From positions 186,001-250,000 of the forward strand of contig JAXMFT010000005.1 of NCBI GenBank assembly GCA_046347635.1: DNA of 64,000 nucleotides. The letters are read 5' to 3'. The notes under the pieces were generated by a model, which was given only the letters and a program-made list of their open reading frames with translations, was not told the origin of the DNA and made no database searches. A program made the translations under genes and the position numbers. The stretch comes from JAGVSZ01 sp019137045 (GTDB lineage Bacteria; Pseudomonadota; Gammaproteobacteria; Burkholderiales; SG8-39). This document shows, one piece after another, positions 18,233-24,962 of the stretch (positions within the stretch are counted from its first letter, which is position 1; every line of letters begins with the position of its first letter).

Positions 18233-19285
18233 TCAGGCGCGCCGGGGCGCGGTCTGCATGCCGGCCTTGACCGGGTCGAGCGCGACGCGCTCGCCGGCCT
18301 TCAGCCCGGCGAGGACCTCGATCGACTGCTCGTCGCCCGCCGCGCCGAGGCGAACCTGGCGCAGGTGCGGGAAGCCCTTCGCGTCGATCACGTACACCGC
18401 CGTGACTTCGCTCCGCCGCACTACCGCTTCACGCGGGACCAGCAGGCGCGGCGCGCGGCCGACGGTGAAGTGGGCGCGCGCGAAGACGCCCGGATAGACG
18501 CCGCGGACGTCCTCGGGCAGCTCGATGCGCACGCGCGTCGTGTGGGTGCGCGGATCGGCCGACGGGACCACGGTCACGCGCCGCGCCTCGATCCACTTGC
18601 CCAGGCCGGGCACCTCGACGCGCGCCTTGCCGCCGGCCTCGATCGTGCCGACCTGCGCCTGGGGTACGGTCGCGACCACCCGCAGCGTGGTCGGATCGAA
18701 TCCGGTCAGGAGCGGCTTGCCCGGGGTCGCCATCTCGCCGAGCTCGACGTGGCGCGCCGACACGACCCCCCCGTACGGCGCGACGATCGTGGCGAAGCTG
18801 CGCTCGGTGGCGGCCTGGCCGGCGCCGGCGAGCAGGGCGGCGACGCGCGCCTGCGCCGCGCGGTAGTCGGCCTCGGCCTGGTCGACCGCGGCGGAGCTCA
18901 CGAACTTCTGCGCGAGGAGCTGCTTCGAGCGCTCGAAGTTGACGCGTGCGTTGCGCAGCGCCGCTTCCGCCTCGGCGACCTGAGCCTCGCTCGCCGCCAC
19001 CGCCTGCGTCGCCGCGCGCTCGTCGATGCGCGCGATCACCTCGCCTTTCCTGACCACGTCGCCGACGTCGAAGCGCAGGTCGACGATGCGTCCGGCGATC
19101 TGCGCCGCGACGGTCGACTGGCGCACCGCCTCGACCGTCGCCTCGGCCGAGTACGCGAGCTCGACCTCGCGCATCTCCACCACGCCGGTGCGCAGCTCGG
19201 GCGCGGCGGCGGTCGGCGGCGGCGCCTGCTCCGCCCCGCAGCCCGCGAGGGCCAGGGCGGCGGCGAGGACGATCGAACGGTTCAC
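18233..19285 (-). CDS. RND efflux periplasmic adaptor, lipoprotein
   Basis: Membrane-fusion protein that links the RND pump to an outer-membrane channel. From the GTG at 19283-19285 the product is 350 residues, with a lipobox LALAGC (Cys16) and RND-adaptor domains: barrel-sandwich halves (SAEATVEAVRQSTVAAQIAGRI, FATIVAPYGGVVSARHVELGEM), a helical hairpin between them, and a beta-barrel. An earlier in-frame ATG at 19337-19339 would lie inside the thioredoxin gene and bury the signal peptide, while an AGAGGAA site precedes the GTG. It is 13 bp after trxC. Confidence 0.88.
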   Translation of the reverse strand: MNRSIVLAAALALAGCGAEQAPPPTAAAPELRTGVVEMREVELAYSAEATVEAVRQSTVAAQIAGRIVDLRFDVGDVVRKGEVIARIDERAATQAVAASEAQVAEAEAALRNARVNFERSKQLLAQKFVSSAAVDQAEADYRAAQARVAALLAGAGQAATERSFATIVAPYGGVVSARHVELGEMATPGKPLLTGFDPTTLRVVATVPQAQVGTIEAGGKARVEVPGLGKWIEARRVTVVPSADPRTHTTRVRIELPEDVRGVYPGVFARAHFTVGRAPRLLVPREAVVRRSEVTAVYVIDAKGFPHLRQVRLGAAGDEQSIEVLAGLKAGERVALDPVKAGMQTAPRRA

Positions 19286-19298
19286 GGCGTTCCTCTCG

Positions 19299-19736
19299 TC
19301 AGGTGCGGTCGGACACCCAGCGCACCAGCGCGCGGGCATCCATCGCGCCGGAGACGCGCTCGACTTCCCGGCCGCCGCGGAACAGCGCGAGCGTCGGGAT
19401 CGACCGGATGCCGAAGCGCGTCGCGAGCTCGGGCACCTCCTCGGTGTTCAGCTTCGCGCAACGCACGCGGGTCGCGAGCTCGGCGGACGCCGCCGCGAAG
19501 GCGGGAGCCATGGCCCGGCAGGGCGCGCACCACGGCGCCCAGAAGTCCACGAGGACCGGCAGGTCGGTGCGGCCGACGAGCGCGTCGAAGTTGCGCGCGT
19601 CGAGCGCCACCGGCTTGCCGTCGAGGAGCGGCGTGCCGCAGCCGCCGCACTTCGGCCCGTCGCCCACGCGCGCCGCGGGGACCCGGTTGGCCTTGAGGCA
19701 GCTCGGGCAGGCGACGTGCACGTACGCGTCGGCCAT
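19299..19736 (-). CDS. trxC: Thioredoxin with N-terminal zinc finger (TrxC type)
   Basis: Cytoplasmic disulfide reductase. The 145-residue protein has an N-terminal zinc ribbon with cysteines 10, 13, 30 and 33 (CPSC, CGGC) and a thioredoxin fold with active site WCAPC (Cys70, Cys73), followed by the cis-proline motif SIPT. The site has Ala where Gly is canonical (CGPC), which may shift redox potential. The ATG at 19734-19736 has GGAG 8 nt upstream. A GTG at 19752-19754 overlapping the previous stop (GTGA) is also possible. Lying between DUF2892 and efflux genes implies co-regulation with the CsoR-like system. Confidence 0.85.
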   Translation of the reverse strand: MADAYVHVACPSCLKANRVPAARVGDGPKCGGCGTPLLDGKPVALDARNFDALVGRTDLPVLVDFWAPWCAPCRAMAPAFAAASAELATRVRCAKLNTEEVPELATRFGIRSIPTLALFRGGREVERVSGAMDARALVRWVSDRT

Positions 19737-19750
19737 GGCCGCGGCTCCGC

Positions 19751-19966
19751 TCACGCGCGCGCCATCGTCGGCACCCCCAGCCAGCGCAGGAACGACGCGA
19801 GCGGGCAGATGCCGGTGAAGCCGTGCTGGAAGAGGTTGGCGCCGACGAACACGGCGAGCCAGAGAAAGTTTGCGCTCACGAACAGCGGGCTCGCGGGCGC
19901 GCCCAGCGCGAGCGCGCCGAGCACGAAGGTGCCGGCGAGGATGTGGACGAGGCGATCGACCGTCAT
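19751..19966 (-). CDS. DUF2892 small inner-membrane protein
   Basis: A 71-residue protein with two hydrophobic segments (about 7-23 and 28-46) and the DUF2892 hallmark FTGICPLASFLRWLGV, Cys54 included. In other proteins this domain forms the membrane part of rhodanese fusions such as YgaP and is common in sulfur- or thiol-related operons; its molecular function is not settled. It has a GGAG site 7 nt before the ATG and is the first gene of the operon driven by the minus-strand promoter at 20006-20034. Confidence 0.82.
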   Translation of the reverse strand: MTVDRLVHILAGTFVLGALALGAPASPLFVSANFLWLAVFVGANLFQHGFTGICPLASFLRWLGVPTMARA

Positions 19967-20005
19967 TGCTGCACTCCCTGAGGTGGTTGGAGGACTCGAG
20001 CCCGC

Positions 20006-20034
20006 AACATACCCTAGGGAGTATGGTATGTCAA
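20006..20034 (-). promoter_or_regulatory. Promoter of the DUF2892-trxC-RND operon
   Basis: Minus strand: consensus -35 TTGACA (20029-20034), 17-bp spacer, -10 TATGTT (20006-20011). The spacer is almost filled by the palindrome at 20008-20025, so a repressor bound there would exclude RNA polymerase. The DUF2892 ATG lies 40 bp downstream of the -10. Confidence 0.7.
20008..20025. promoter_or_regulatory. Operator 1 (CsoR-family type palindrome)
   Basis: CATACCCTAGGGAGTATG: outer arms CATAC/GTATG perfect, G/C tracts in the centre with one arm mismatch. It follows the same ATACCC-N4-GGGTAT plan as operator 2, whose centre lies exactly 50 bp away. AT ends with inner G/C tracts are the known pattern of CsoR/RcnR/CstR-family sites. 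Confidence 0.7.
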
Positions 20035-20048
20035 GGGGTGGCGGGCGC

Positions 20049-20077
20049 TTGATCGGCGATACCCGGCAGGGTATCCT
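20049..20077 (+). promoter_or_regulatory. Promoter of the CsoR-like repressor gene
   Basis: Plus strand: -35-like TTGATC (20049-20054), 17-bp spacer, -10-like TATCCT (20072-20077). Operator 2 lies in the spacer and runs into the -10, which predicts autorepression. Confidence 0.6.
20058..20075. promoter_or_regulatory. Operator 2 (perfect palindrome)
   Basis: GATACCCGGCAGGGTATC: seven-base arms are perfect around the 4-nt centre GGCA. It is the same design as operator 1 and sits in the promoter of the adjacent CsoR-family gene. Confidence 0.75.
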
Positions 20078-20110
20078 CGTACCCGTTCGCAACGACCCGG
20101 AGCCCGGCCG

Positions 20111-20395
20111 ATGGCGGTGATCCGCGACGAGGAGCACAAGAGGGAGCTGGTGCTGCGCCTGCGCCGCGTGGAGGGGCAGCTGCGTGGCATCCAGGCGATG
20201 ATCGACGCAGGCGCGGACTGCGAGAAGGTGACGCAGCAGTTGAGCGCGGCCCGCCGCGCGCTCGACAAGGCGTTCTTCCAGGTGCTCGCGTGCGCGATCC
20301 AGGCCGGACCGGAGGGCGTCCAGCCGCGCGCGAAGGCCGGGGCGGCGTCCGAGCGGCTGGAGCACGCCGCCGCGCTGCTGGCGAAGTTCGGGTAG
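20111..20395 (+). CDS. CsoR/FrmR/CstR-family (DUF156) transcriptional repressor
   Basis: The 94-residue all-helical repressor has the family core RVEGQLRGIQAMIDAGADC and QQLSAARRALDKAFFQVLACAI. The first ligand position is Cys37. The second sits where CsoR has His and FrmR has His60, and is Ala62 here; a Cys (Cys61) lies one residue earlier. The third CsoR ligand position (29 after the first Cys) is Gly66. It therefore has neither the Cu(I) Cys-His-Cys set nor the CstR Cys-Cys spacing. It is divergent from the DUF2892-trxC-RND operon, with matching operators in both promoters. GGAG lies 8 nt before the ATG. The effector is unknown; reactive sulfur, aldehyde or metal are candidates. Confidence 0.85.
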   Translation: MAVIRDEEHKRELVLRLRRVEGQLRGIQAMIDAGADCEKVTQQLSAARRALDKAFFQVLACAIQAGPEGVQPRAKAGAASERLEHAAALLAKFG

Positions 20396-20456
20396 TGGCG
20401 CCGCGGCGCTAGACTTCCGGGTGGAGGTCCCGCCCCGGGACCGGAAAGGAACCGCC

Positions 20457-21140
20457 ATGGAATTCGTCATCCCCGCGCCGCCGATCCCCTCCCTTCCGGT
20501 CGAAGGCACCAGCGCGCGCTTTCCGGTCGCGCGCATCTTCTGCGTGGGGCGCAACTACGCCGAGCACGCGCGCGAGATGGGCCACGACCCGAGCCGCGAG
20601 CCGCCGTTCTTCTTCATGAAGCCGAACACCGCCATCCTCGACGGCAGGGATTTCCCCTATCCCGCGCAGACCAAGGACGTGCACCACGAGATGGAGCTGG
20701 TGGTGGCGATCGGCAAGGGCGGCGCGAACATCCCCGAGGCGCAGGCGCTCGCGCACGTCTACGGCTACGCCGCGGGGCTCGACATGACGCGGCGCGACCT
20801 GCAGAGCGAAGCGAAGAAGGCGGGCCGCCCGTGGGACACCGGCAAGGCGTTCGACCACTCCGCGCCGTGCGCCGCCATCGTCCCGGCCGCGCGGATCGGT
20901 CACCCCGCGCGGGGCGCGGTGGTGCTGGAGGTGAACGGCGAGGTGAAGCAGAAGGGCGACCTCGCCGAGCTGATCTGGAAGATCCCCGAGATGATCGCCT
21001 ACCTCTCGACGCTGTTCGAGCTGAAGGCGGGCGACCTGATCTTCACCGGCACGCCCGCAGGCGTCGGCCCGGTCAGGAAGGGCGACGTGCTCAAGGGCAG
21101 CGTTGCGGGCGTCGGAACGATCGCGCTCAGGATCGTCTAG
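20457..21140 (+). CDS. Fumarylpyruvate hydrolase-like FAH-family protein
   Basis: Compact 227-residue FAH-domain protein beginning MEFVIPAPPIPSLPVEG. It contains FCVGRNYAEHAREMGHDP, KDVHHEMELVVAIG (metal-ligand ExE), YAAGLDMTRRDLQ, GKAFDHSAPCA and LKAGDLIFTGTPAGVGPV. The FCVGRNYAxHAxEMG...FFFMKP pattern is that of NagK-type fumarylpyruvate hydrolases, which split the last intermediate of the gentisate pathway to fumarate and pyruvate. An AAGGA site precedes the ATG. Together with the FAD hydroxylase at 11817-12992 it suggests gentisate-type degradation, but no ring-cleavage dioxygenase is in this window. Confidence 0.82.
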   Translation: MEFVIPAPPIPSLPVEGTSARFPVARIFCVGRNYAEHAREMGHDPSREPPFFFMKPNTAILDGRDFPYPAQTKDVHHEMELVVAIGKGGANIPEAQALAHVYGYAAGLDMTRRDLQSEAKKAGRPWDTGKAFDHSAPCAAIVPAARIGHPARGAVVLEVNGEVKQKGDLAELIWKIPEMIAYLSTLFELKAGDLIFTGTPAGVGPVRKGDVLKGSVAGVGTIALRIV

Positions 21141-21177
21141 CGGCGCGCGGACCTGCGCCGATCCCGGTGCGCGGAGA

Positions 21178-21504
21178 TCAGCGCATCTTCGAGTAGCCGG
21201 TCGGCTGCAGGATGTGGTTGGTGGCGTGGGCGAGGATCGGCCCGTCCTTCTCGGATTCGGCGCGCGCGGCGATCCATTCGGGGTCGCTCGCAAAGGCGTT
21301 CCATTTCTTCTCGCGCTCGGCGAGGCTCTCCCATTCGAGGAGATAGTAGAGGTCCTGGTTCGTCGCCCCGATCAGCACCGTCCAGAAGCCGACCTGGCGG
21401 ATGCCGTGCTTTTCCCACAGCTTCAGGGTCACCGTCTCGAAGCGCTTGTTGAGCGCCGGCAGACGTCCCGGCGCGCAGCGATAGATGCGAAGCTCGTGGA
21501 TCAC
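21178..21504 (-). CDS. NIPSNAP family protein
   Basis: A 108-residue ferredoxin-like alpha/beta barrel protein with the family opening MIHELRIYRCAPGRLPALNKRF, a central VGFWTVLIGATNQDLYYLLEWESLAERE, and an end ILQPTGYSKM. Bacterial members occur in catabolic clusters without a settled biochemical role. It converges on the fumarylpyruvate hydrolase-like gene with a 37-bp gap and diverges from the deacetylase gene. Confidence 0.82.
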   Translation of the reverse strand: MIHELRIYRCAPGRLPALNKRFETVTLKLWEKHGIRQVGFWTVLIGATNQDLYYLLEWESLAEREKKWNAFASDPEWIAARAESEKDGPILAHATNHILQPTGYSKMR

Positions 21505-21622
21505 TTTTCTCTCCCCCCGTCAGGTCGGGTTATCCCGCGGGACGCGCACGCCGATGCCGGCGCGCTCCCGAGGGCCAGTGTGCCACCTGTTGCGCTGCGT
21601 GCGAAAGGTCTAGGATCCGGCC

Positions 21623-22564
21623 ATGTCGCACGCGACCGTGCTGCTCGTCGGCGAAGCGCTCGGGAAGTACGGGTTCGGCGACGGCCACCCGCTGGGCGCC
21701 GACCGACAGAACGCCTTTCTCGCCGCGGCCGCAGCGCAGGGCCTCGACCGGCGGGTCGAGGTCGCCGCGCCGCGCGTGGCGACGCGCGCGGAGATCGAGC
21801 GCTTCCACAGCGCGGGCCACGTCGACTGGGTGCGGGTGCGCTCGCGGATCGGCGAGGGCTTCCTCGACTACGGCGACACGCCGGCCTTTCCGGGCTGCTA
21901 CGAGATCGCCGCGACCGTCGCCGGCACCGCGATCGAAGGCCTGGAACGGATCATGGCGGGGCGGGCGTTGCGGTCGTTCCAGGCGATCGGCGGGCTGCAC
22001 CACGCGCGCCGCAGCCGCGCGGCGGGCTTCTGCGTCTTCAACGACCTCGGGGTGGTGATCGACAGCCTGCGGAAGCACCACGGCGTCGCCCGCATCGGCT
22101 ACGTCGACATCGACGTGCACCACGGGGACGGGATCTACTATCCGTACGAGGCCGACCCGGACCTGATCGTGGTCGACATCCACGAAGACGGTCATCACCT
22201 CTTCCCGGGCACCGGTCACGCGCACGAAACCGGCCGCGACGGGGCCGAGGGCACCAAGCTCAACCTGCCGCTCGCGCCGGGAGCGGGGGACCGGGAGTTC
22301 CTCGCCGCGTGGGAGCAGGGCCTGGCGCACCTGCGGCGCTTCAAGCCGCAGTTCCTGATCCTCCAGGCGGGCGCCGATGCGCTCGCCGGCGACCCGCTCG
22401 CCGACTTGCGCTGCACCCCGGCGATCCACGCGCGCGTCGCGCGTGACGTGCGCCGCCTCGCCGACGAGGTGTGCGCAGGGCGGCTGATGGTGTTCGGCGG
22501 CGGGGGCTACGCGCTCACCAACCTCGCGGCGGCGTGGACGGCGGTGCTGGCGGAACTGATCTAG
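21623..22564 (+). CDS. Histone deacetylase/AcuC/acetylpolyamine amidohydrolase family protein
   Basis: Zinc-dependent deacylase fold of 313 residues. Active-site features are all present: GGLHHARRSRAAGFCVFND with the two catalytic histidines 126 and 127, VDIDVHHGDG with zinc ligands Asp164 and His166, QAGADALAGD with Asp252, and the GGGGY motif carrying the transition-state tyrosine near the C-terminus. Such enzymes deacetylate acetyl-lysine on proteins or acetylated polyamines; which one applies cannot be told here. It is convergent with parB. Confidence 0.85.
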   Translation: MSHATVLLVGEALGKYGFGDGHPLGADRQNAFLAAAAAQGLDRRVEVAAPRVATRAEIERFHSAGHVDWVRVRSRIGEGFLDYGDTPAFPGCYEIAATVAGTAIEGLERIMAGRALRSFQAIGGLHHARRSRAAGFCVFNDLGVVIDSLRKHHGVARIGYVDIDVHHGDGIYYPYEADPDLIVVDIHEDGHHLFPGTGHAHETGRDGAEGTKLNLPLAPGAGDREFLAAWEQGLAHLRRFKPQFLILQAGADALAGDPLADLRCTPAIHARVARDVRRLADEVCAGRLMVFGGGGYALTNLAAAWTAVLAELI

Positions 22565-22572
22565 CGTCGTCC

Positions 22573-22621
22573 TTCACCGCACGAGCTTCTGGATCAGATC
22601 ATCCAGATGCTCGTGCGACAT
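22573..22621. repeat. Direct repeat copy A: duplicate of the parB 3' end
   Basis: This 49-bp segment is identical to 22666-22714, the last codons of parB plus one base after its stop. Read on the minus strand it could still encode MSHEHLDDLIQKLVR followed by TGA, so it is a detached copy of the ParB C-terminus. It lies at the border of the accessory block. Confidence 0.95.
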
Positions 22622-22631
22622 CCCCGGTCGC

Positions 22632-22654
22632 GCAAGGGGGCGACGCCCCCTTGC
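22632..22654. repeat. Perfect palindrome between the duplicated parB ends
   Basis: Arms GCAAGGGGGCG and CGCCCCCTTGC (11 bp, perfect) around a single central base. It would form a very stable hairpin just after the parB stop. There is no T run, so a simple intrinsic terminator is less likely than a palindromic insertion element or a factor-assisted terminator. Confidence 0.85.
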
Positions 22655-22665
22655 AGATCCCCCAA

Positions 22666-22714
22666 TTCACCGCACGAGCTTCTGGATCAGATCATCCAGA
22701 TGCTCGTGCGACAT
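22666..22714. repeat. Direct repeat copy B: in-place parB 3' end
   Basis: Identical to copy A at 22573-22621, with a period of 93 bp. This copy is part of the intact parB reading frame and includes the stop codon. Confidence 0.95.
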
Positions 22715-23527
22715 GTAATGGACCACCAGCTTCCCGCTGCCCTTCCGGCCCGCCTTGATCTCGATCGACGTCCCGAGCTTCTCCGCGACCTCCTGCTCGA
22801 GCCGCTGAATGTCGCGGCTGGTACGCGCGGTCGGCCGCGCCGCGCGCGCGTGCGGATGCAGGATGTCGCCGACGAGCTTCTCGGTCGCGCGCACGGAGAG
22901 CCCTTTCGACGCGACGCGCTGCGCGGTGCCGATCTGCAGCTCGCCGTCGAGCGCGAGCAGCGCCCGCGCGTGCCCCATCTCCAGCCGGCCGTCGAAGACG
23001 AGCGCCTGCACCGCCTTCGTGAGGTTGAGCAGTCGCAGTAGATTGGTGGTCGCCGCGCGCGAGCGCCCGATCGCGTCGGCCGCTTCCTGGTGGGTGAGCT
23101 TGAATTCGTCCACCAGGCGCTGCACGCCCTGCGCCTCCTCCAGCGGATTGAGGTTCTCGCGCTGGATGTTCTCGATCAGCGCCATCGCGAGCGCCGCCTG
23201 GTCGGGCACCTCGCGCACCACGACCGGCACCTCCTGCAGCCCGGCCTGCCGCGCCGCACGCCACCGGCGCTCGCCGGCGATGATCTCGTAGCGCTCCGCA
23301 CCGACCGGGCGCACCAGGATCGGCTGCATCAGCCCCTGGACCTTGATCGACGCGGCGAGCTCGCCGAGGGAGGCCTCGTCCATCCGGGTGCGCGGCTGGT
23401 AACGTCCCGGCTGAAGACGGTCGACAGCGACCGTCGCCAGCGATTCCCGGCCGGCGGCCGCCGTCGCCCCTCCTTCCCCGCCGAGGAGCGCGTCGAGGCC
23501 GCGCCCGAGCCCTTTCTGCTTGATCAT
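22667..23527 (-). CDS. parB: Chromosome partitioning protein ParB
   Basis: CTP-dependent DNA clamp that loads at parS and segregates the origin. The 286-residue product starts MIKQKGLGRGLDALLG, has the box I/II region LQPGRYQPRTRMDEASLGELAASI and the CTP-binding motif GERRWRAARQAGL, then ENIQRENLNPLEEA, the HTH THQEAADAIGRSRAATTN, and the C-terminal dimer domain ending HEHLDDLIQKLVR. The ATG overlaps the parA stop. Two parS sites lie about 3.4 kb upstream. The 3' end is duplicated downstream. Confidence 0.97.
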   Translation of the reverse strand: MIKQKGLGRGLDALLGGEGGATAAAGRESLATVAVDRLQPGRYQPRTRMDEASLGELAASIKVQGLMQPILVRPVGAERYEIIAGERRWRAARQAGLQEVPVVVREVPDQAALAMALIENIQRENLNPLEEAQGVQRLVDEFKLTHQEAADAIGRSRAATTNLLRLLNLTKAVQALVFDGRLEMGHARALLALDGELQIGTAQRVASKGLSVRATEKLVGDILHPHARAARPTARTSRDIQRLEQEVAEKLGTSIEIKAGRKGSGKLVVHYMSHEHLDDLIQKLVR

Positions 23528-24342
23528 CACCGTTCCCCCTCCGCGAGAGCGCGGGCCGCGACCGCCGGTTCCGGCCCCGTGTCCATGCGATGCAGGATCT
23601 CCCGCGCGAGCGCGAGATAGGCCTGCGAGCCCTTGCAGGCCGCGTCGAAGTGGACCGCGGGCGCGCCGTAGCTCGGTGCCTCGGCGAGGCGCACGTTGCG
23701 TGGAATGATCGTGATGTAGACCTTCGCGCCGAAGTGCTGCTCGAGCTGGTCGGAAACCTGCTGCGCCAGCGTGTTGCGCGGGTCGAACATCGTGCGCAGG
23801 AGGCCTTCGATCTCCAGGCGTGGATTGAGGTGCTGGCGCACTTTCTTGATCGTGTTGATGAGGTCGGACAGGCCCTCGAGCGCGTAGTACTCGCACTGCA
23901 TCGGGATGAGGACGGCGTCCGCGGCGACGAGCCCGTTCACCGTGAGCAGGTTCAACGCCGGCGGGCAGTCGATCAGCACGAAGTCATACGCGTCCGCGAC
24001 GTGCGCGAGCGCGGTCTTAAGACGGGTCTCGCGGTGCTCGAGCCCGACCATCTCGACCTCGGCGCCGGCGAGCTCGCGGTTGGCGGGCAGGATGTCGTAC
24101 CCGCCGGTCTCCGAGCGCCGGCGCACACCTTCGGCCGTGCTCAGGCCGAGCAGCAGTTGGTAGACGGTGTGCTCGAGGGTGCGCTTGTCGATGCCCGATC
24201 CCATCGTCGCGTTGCCCTGCGGATCGAGATCCACCAGCAGGACCCGCTGGTCCGCCTTTGCCAGACCGGCGGCGACGTTCACGGTGGTCGTGGTCTTGCC
24301 CACCCCGCCCTTCTGGTTGACGATGGCGAGCACGCGCGTCAC
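23527..24342 (-). CDS. parA: Chromosome partitioning ATPase ParA
   Basis: Deviant Walker-A ATPase that moves ParB-origin complexes. The 271-residue product from the GTG at 24340-24342 starts TRVLAIVNQKGGVGKTTT (P-loop about 9-17), then VLLVDLDPQGNATMGSG, VLIDCPPALNLLTVN and VYITIIPRNVRLAEAPSYG. The GTG overlaps the rsmG stop (GTGA), which puts the P-loop at the normal position; the frame is open upstream but that part lies within rsmG. Confidence 0.97.
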   Translation of the reverse strand: MTRVLAIVNQKGGVGKTTTTVNVAAGLAKADQRVLLVDLDPQGNATMGSGIDKRTLEHTVYQLLLGLSTAEGVRRRSETGGYDILPANRELAGAEVEMVGLEHRETRLKTALAHVADAYDFVLIDCPPALNLLTVNGLVAADAVLIPMQCEYYALEGLSDLINTIKKVRQHLNPRLEIEGLLRTMFDPRNTLAQQVSDQLEQHFGAKVYITIIPRNVRLAEAPSYGAPAVHFDAACKGSQAYLALAREILHRMDTGPEPAVAARALAEGER

Positions 24343-24962
24343 GCGGCACCGACCAGGACGAGATGCCGTTCGGCGTCGAGGCCGGGAACCGCGAGGCGCA
24401 CCACTTCGAGCAGTCGGTAGCCCTGCGGGAGGCGCTCGATCTCCTCGAAGGGATGCACGCCCTTCATCGCGGCGATCACGCCCTGCGGCGCGAGCAGCCG
24501 TCCCGCCGACGCAACGAACTCGCCGAGGTCCGCGAAAGCGCGCGAGACGATCGTGTCGAACCGCTCCACGGCGCGCCACGATTCCACGCGCTCGGCCACG
24601 ACCGTCGCGTTCGCGAGCTTCAGTTCGCCCACCGTCTGCGTCAGAAAGGCCGACTTCTTCTGGTTCGGTTCGAGCAGCGTCACGCGCAGCGCCGGCCGTG
24701 CGATCGCGATCGGGATGCCCGGCAGCCCGGCACCGCTGCCGACGTCGAGCACGCGCGGTCCGCGCAGATGCGGCAGGACGGAGAGCGAGTCGAGCAGGTG
24801 GTGCGTCACCATGCGGCCGCGCTCGCGGATCGCGGTGAGGTTGTAGACGCGATTCCACTTCTCGAGCAGGTCGAGGTAGCGCTCGAGTGTCGCGGCCTGC
24901 TGCTCTGCGATCTCCACCTGCAGCGCGGCGGCGGCGCGCTCGAGCGCGTGCGCGCCGCTCAT
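24339..24962 (-). CDS. rsmG: 16S rRNA (guanine527-N7)-methyltransferase
   Basis: SAM-dependent enzyme modifying G527 in the 530 loop of 16S rRNA. The 207-residue protein has the family segment LEKWNRVYNLTAIRERGRMVTHHLLDSL, SAM motif VLDVGSGAGLPGIPIAI, and SRAFADLGEFVASAGRLL. The ATG at 24960-24962 overlaps the mnmG stop (ATGA). Standard gidA-gidB-parA-parB order. Confidence 0.96.
   Translation of the reverse strand: MSGAHALERAAAALQVEIAEQQAATLERYLDLLEKWNRVYNLTAIRERGRMVTHHLLDSLSVLPHLRGPRVLDVGSGAGLPGIPIAIARPALRVTLLEPNQKKSAFLTQTVGELKLANATVVAERVESWRAVERFDTIVSRAFADLGEFVASAGRLLAPQGVIAAMKGVHPFEEIERLPQGYRLLEVVRLAVPGLDAERHLVLVGAA

Noticed and set aside
15034..18270. Very long open frame antisense to the RND gene, and similar frames antisense to gyrB (36986-39244), the NtrY-like kinase (48550-50748) and the MdtB-like gene (59559-62504)
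   Set aside because: Products are Arg/Ala/His-rich low-complexity sequence, as expected from reading the opposite strand of G+C-rich genes. The sense strands carry complete family motifs.
19286..19339. Upstream ATG start for the lipoprotein adaptor gene
   Set aside because: It lies inside trxC and would bury the lipoprotein signal; the GTG at 19285 has a good ribosome-binding site and gives a proper lipobox.
22622..22665. Simple intrinsic terminator for parB or the deacetylase gene
   Set aside because: The hairpin is perfect but lacks a T run on either strand, and the flanking duplication needs another explanation.
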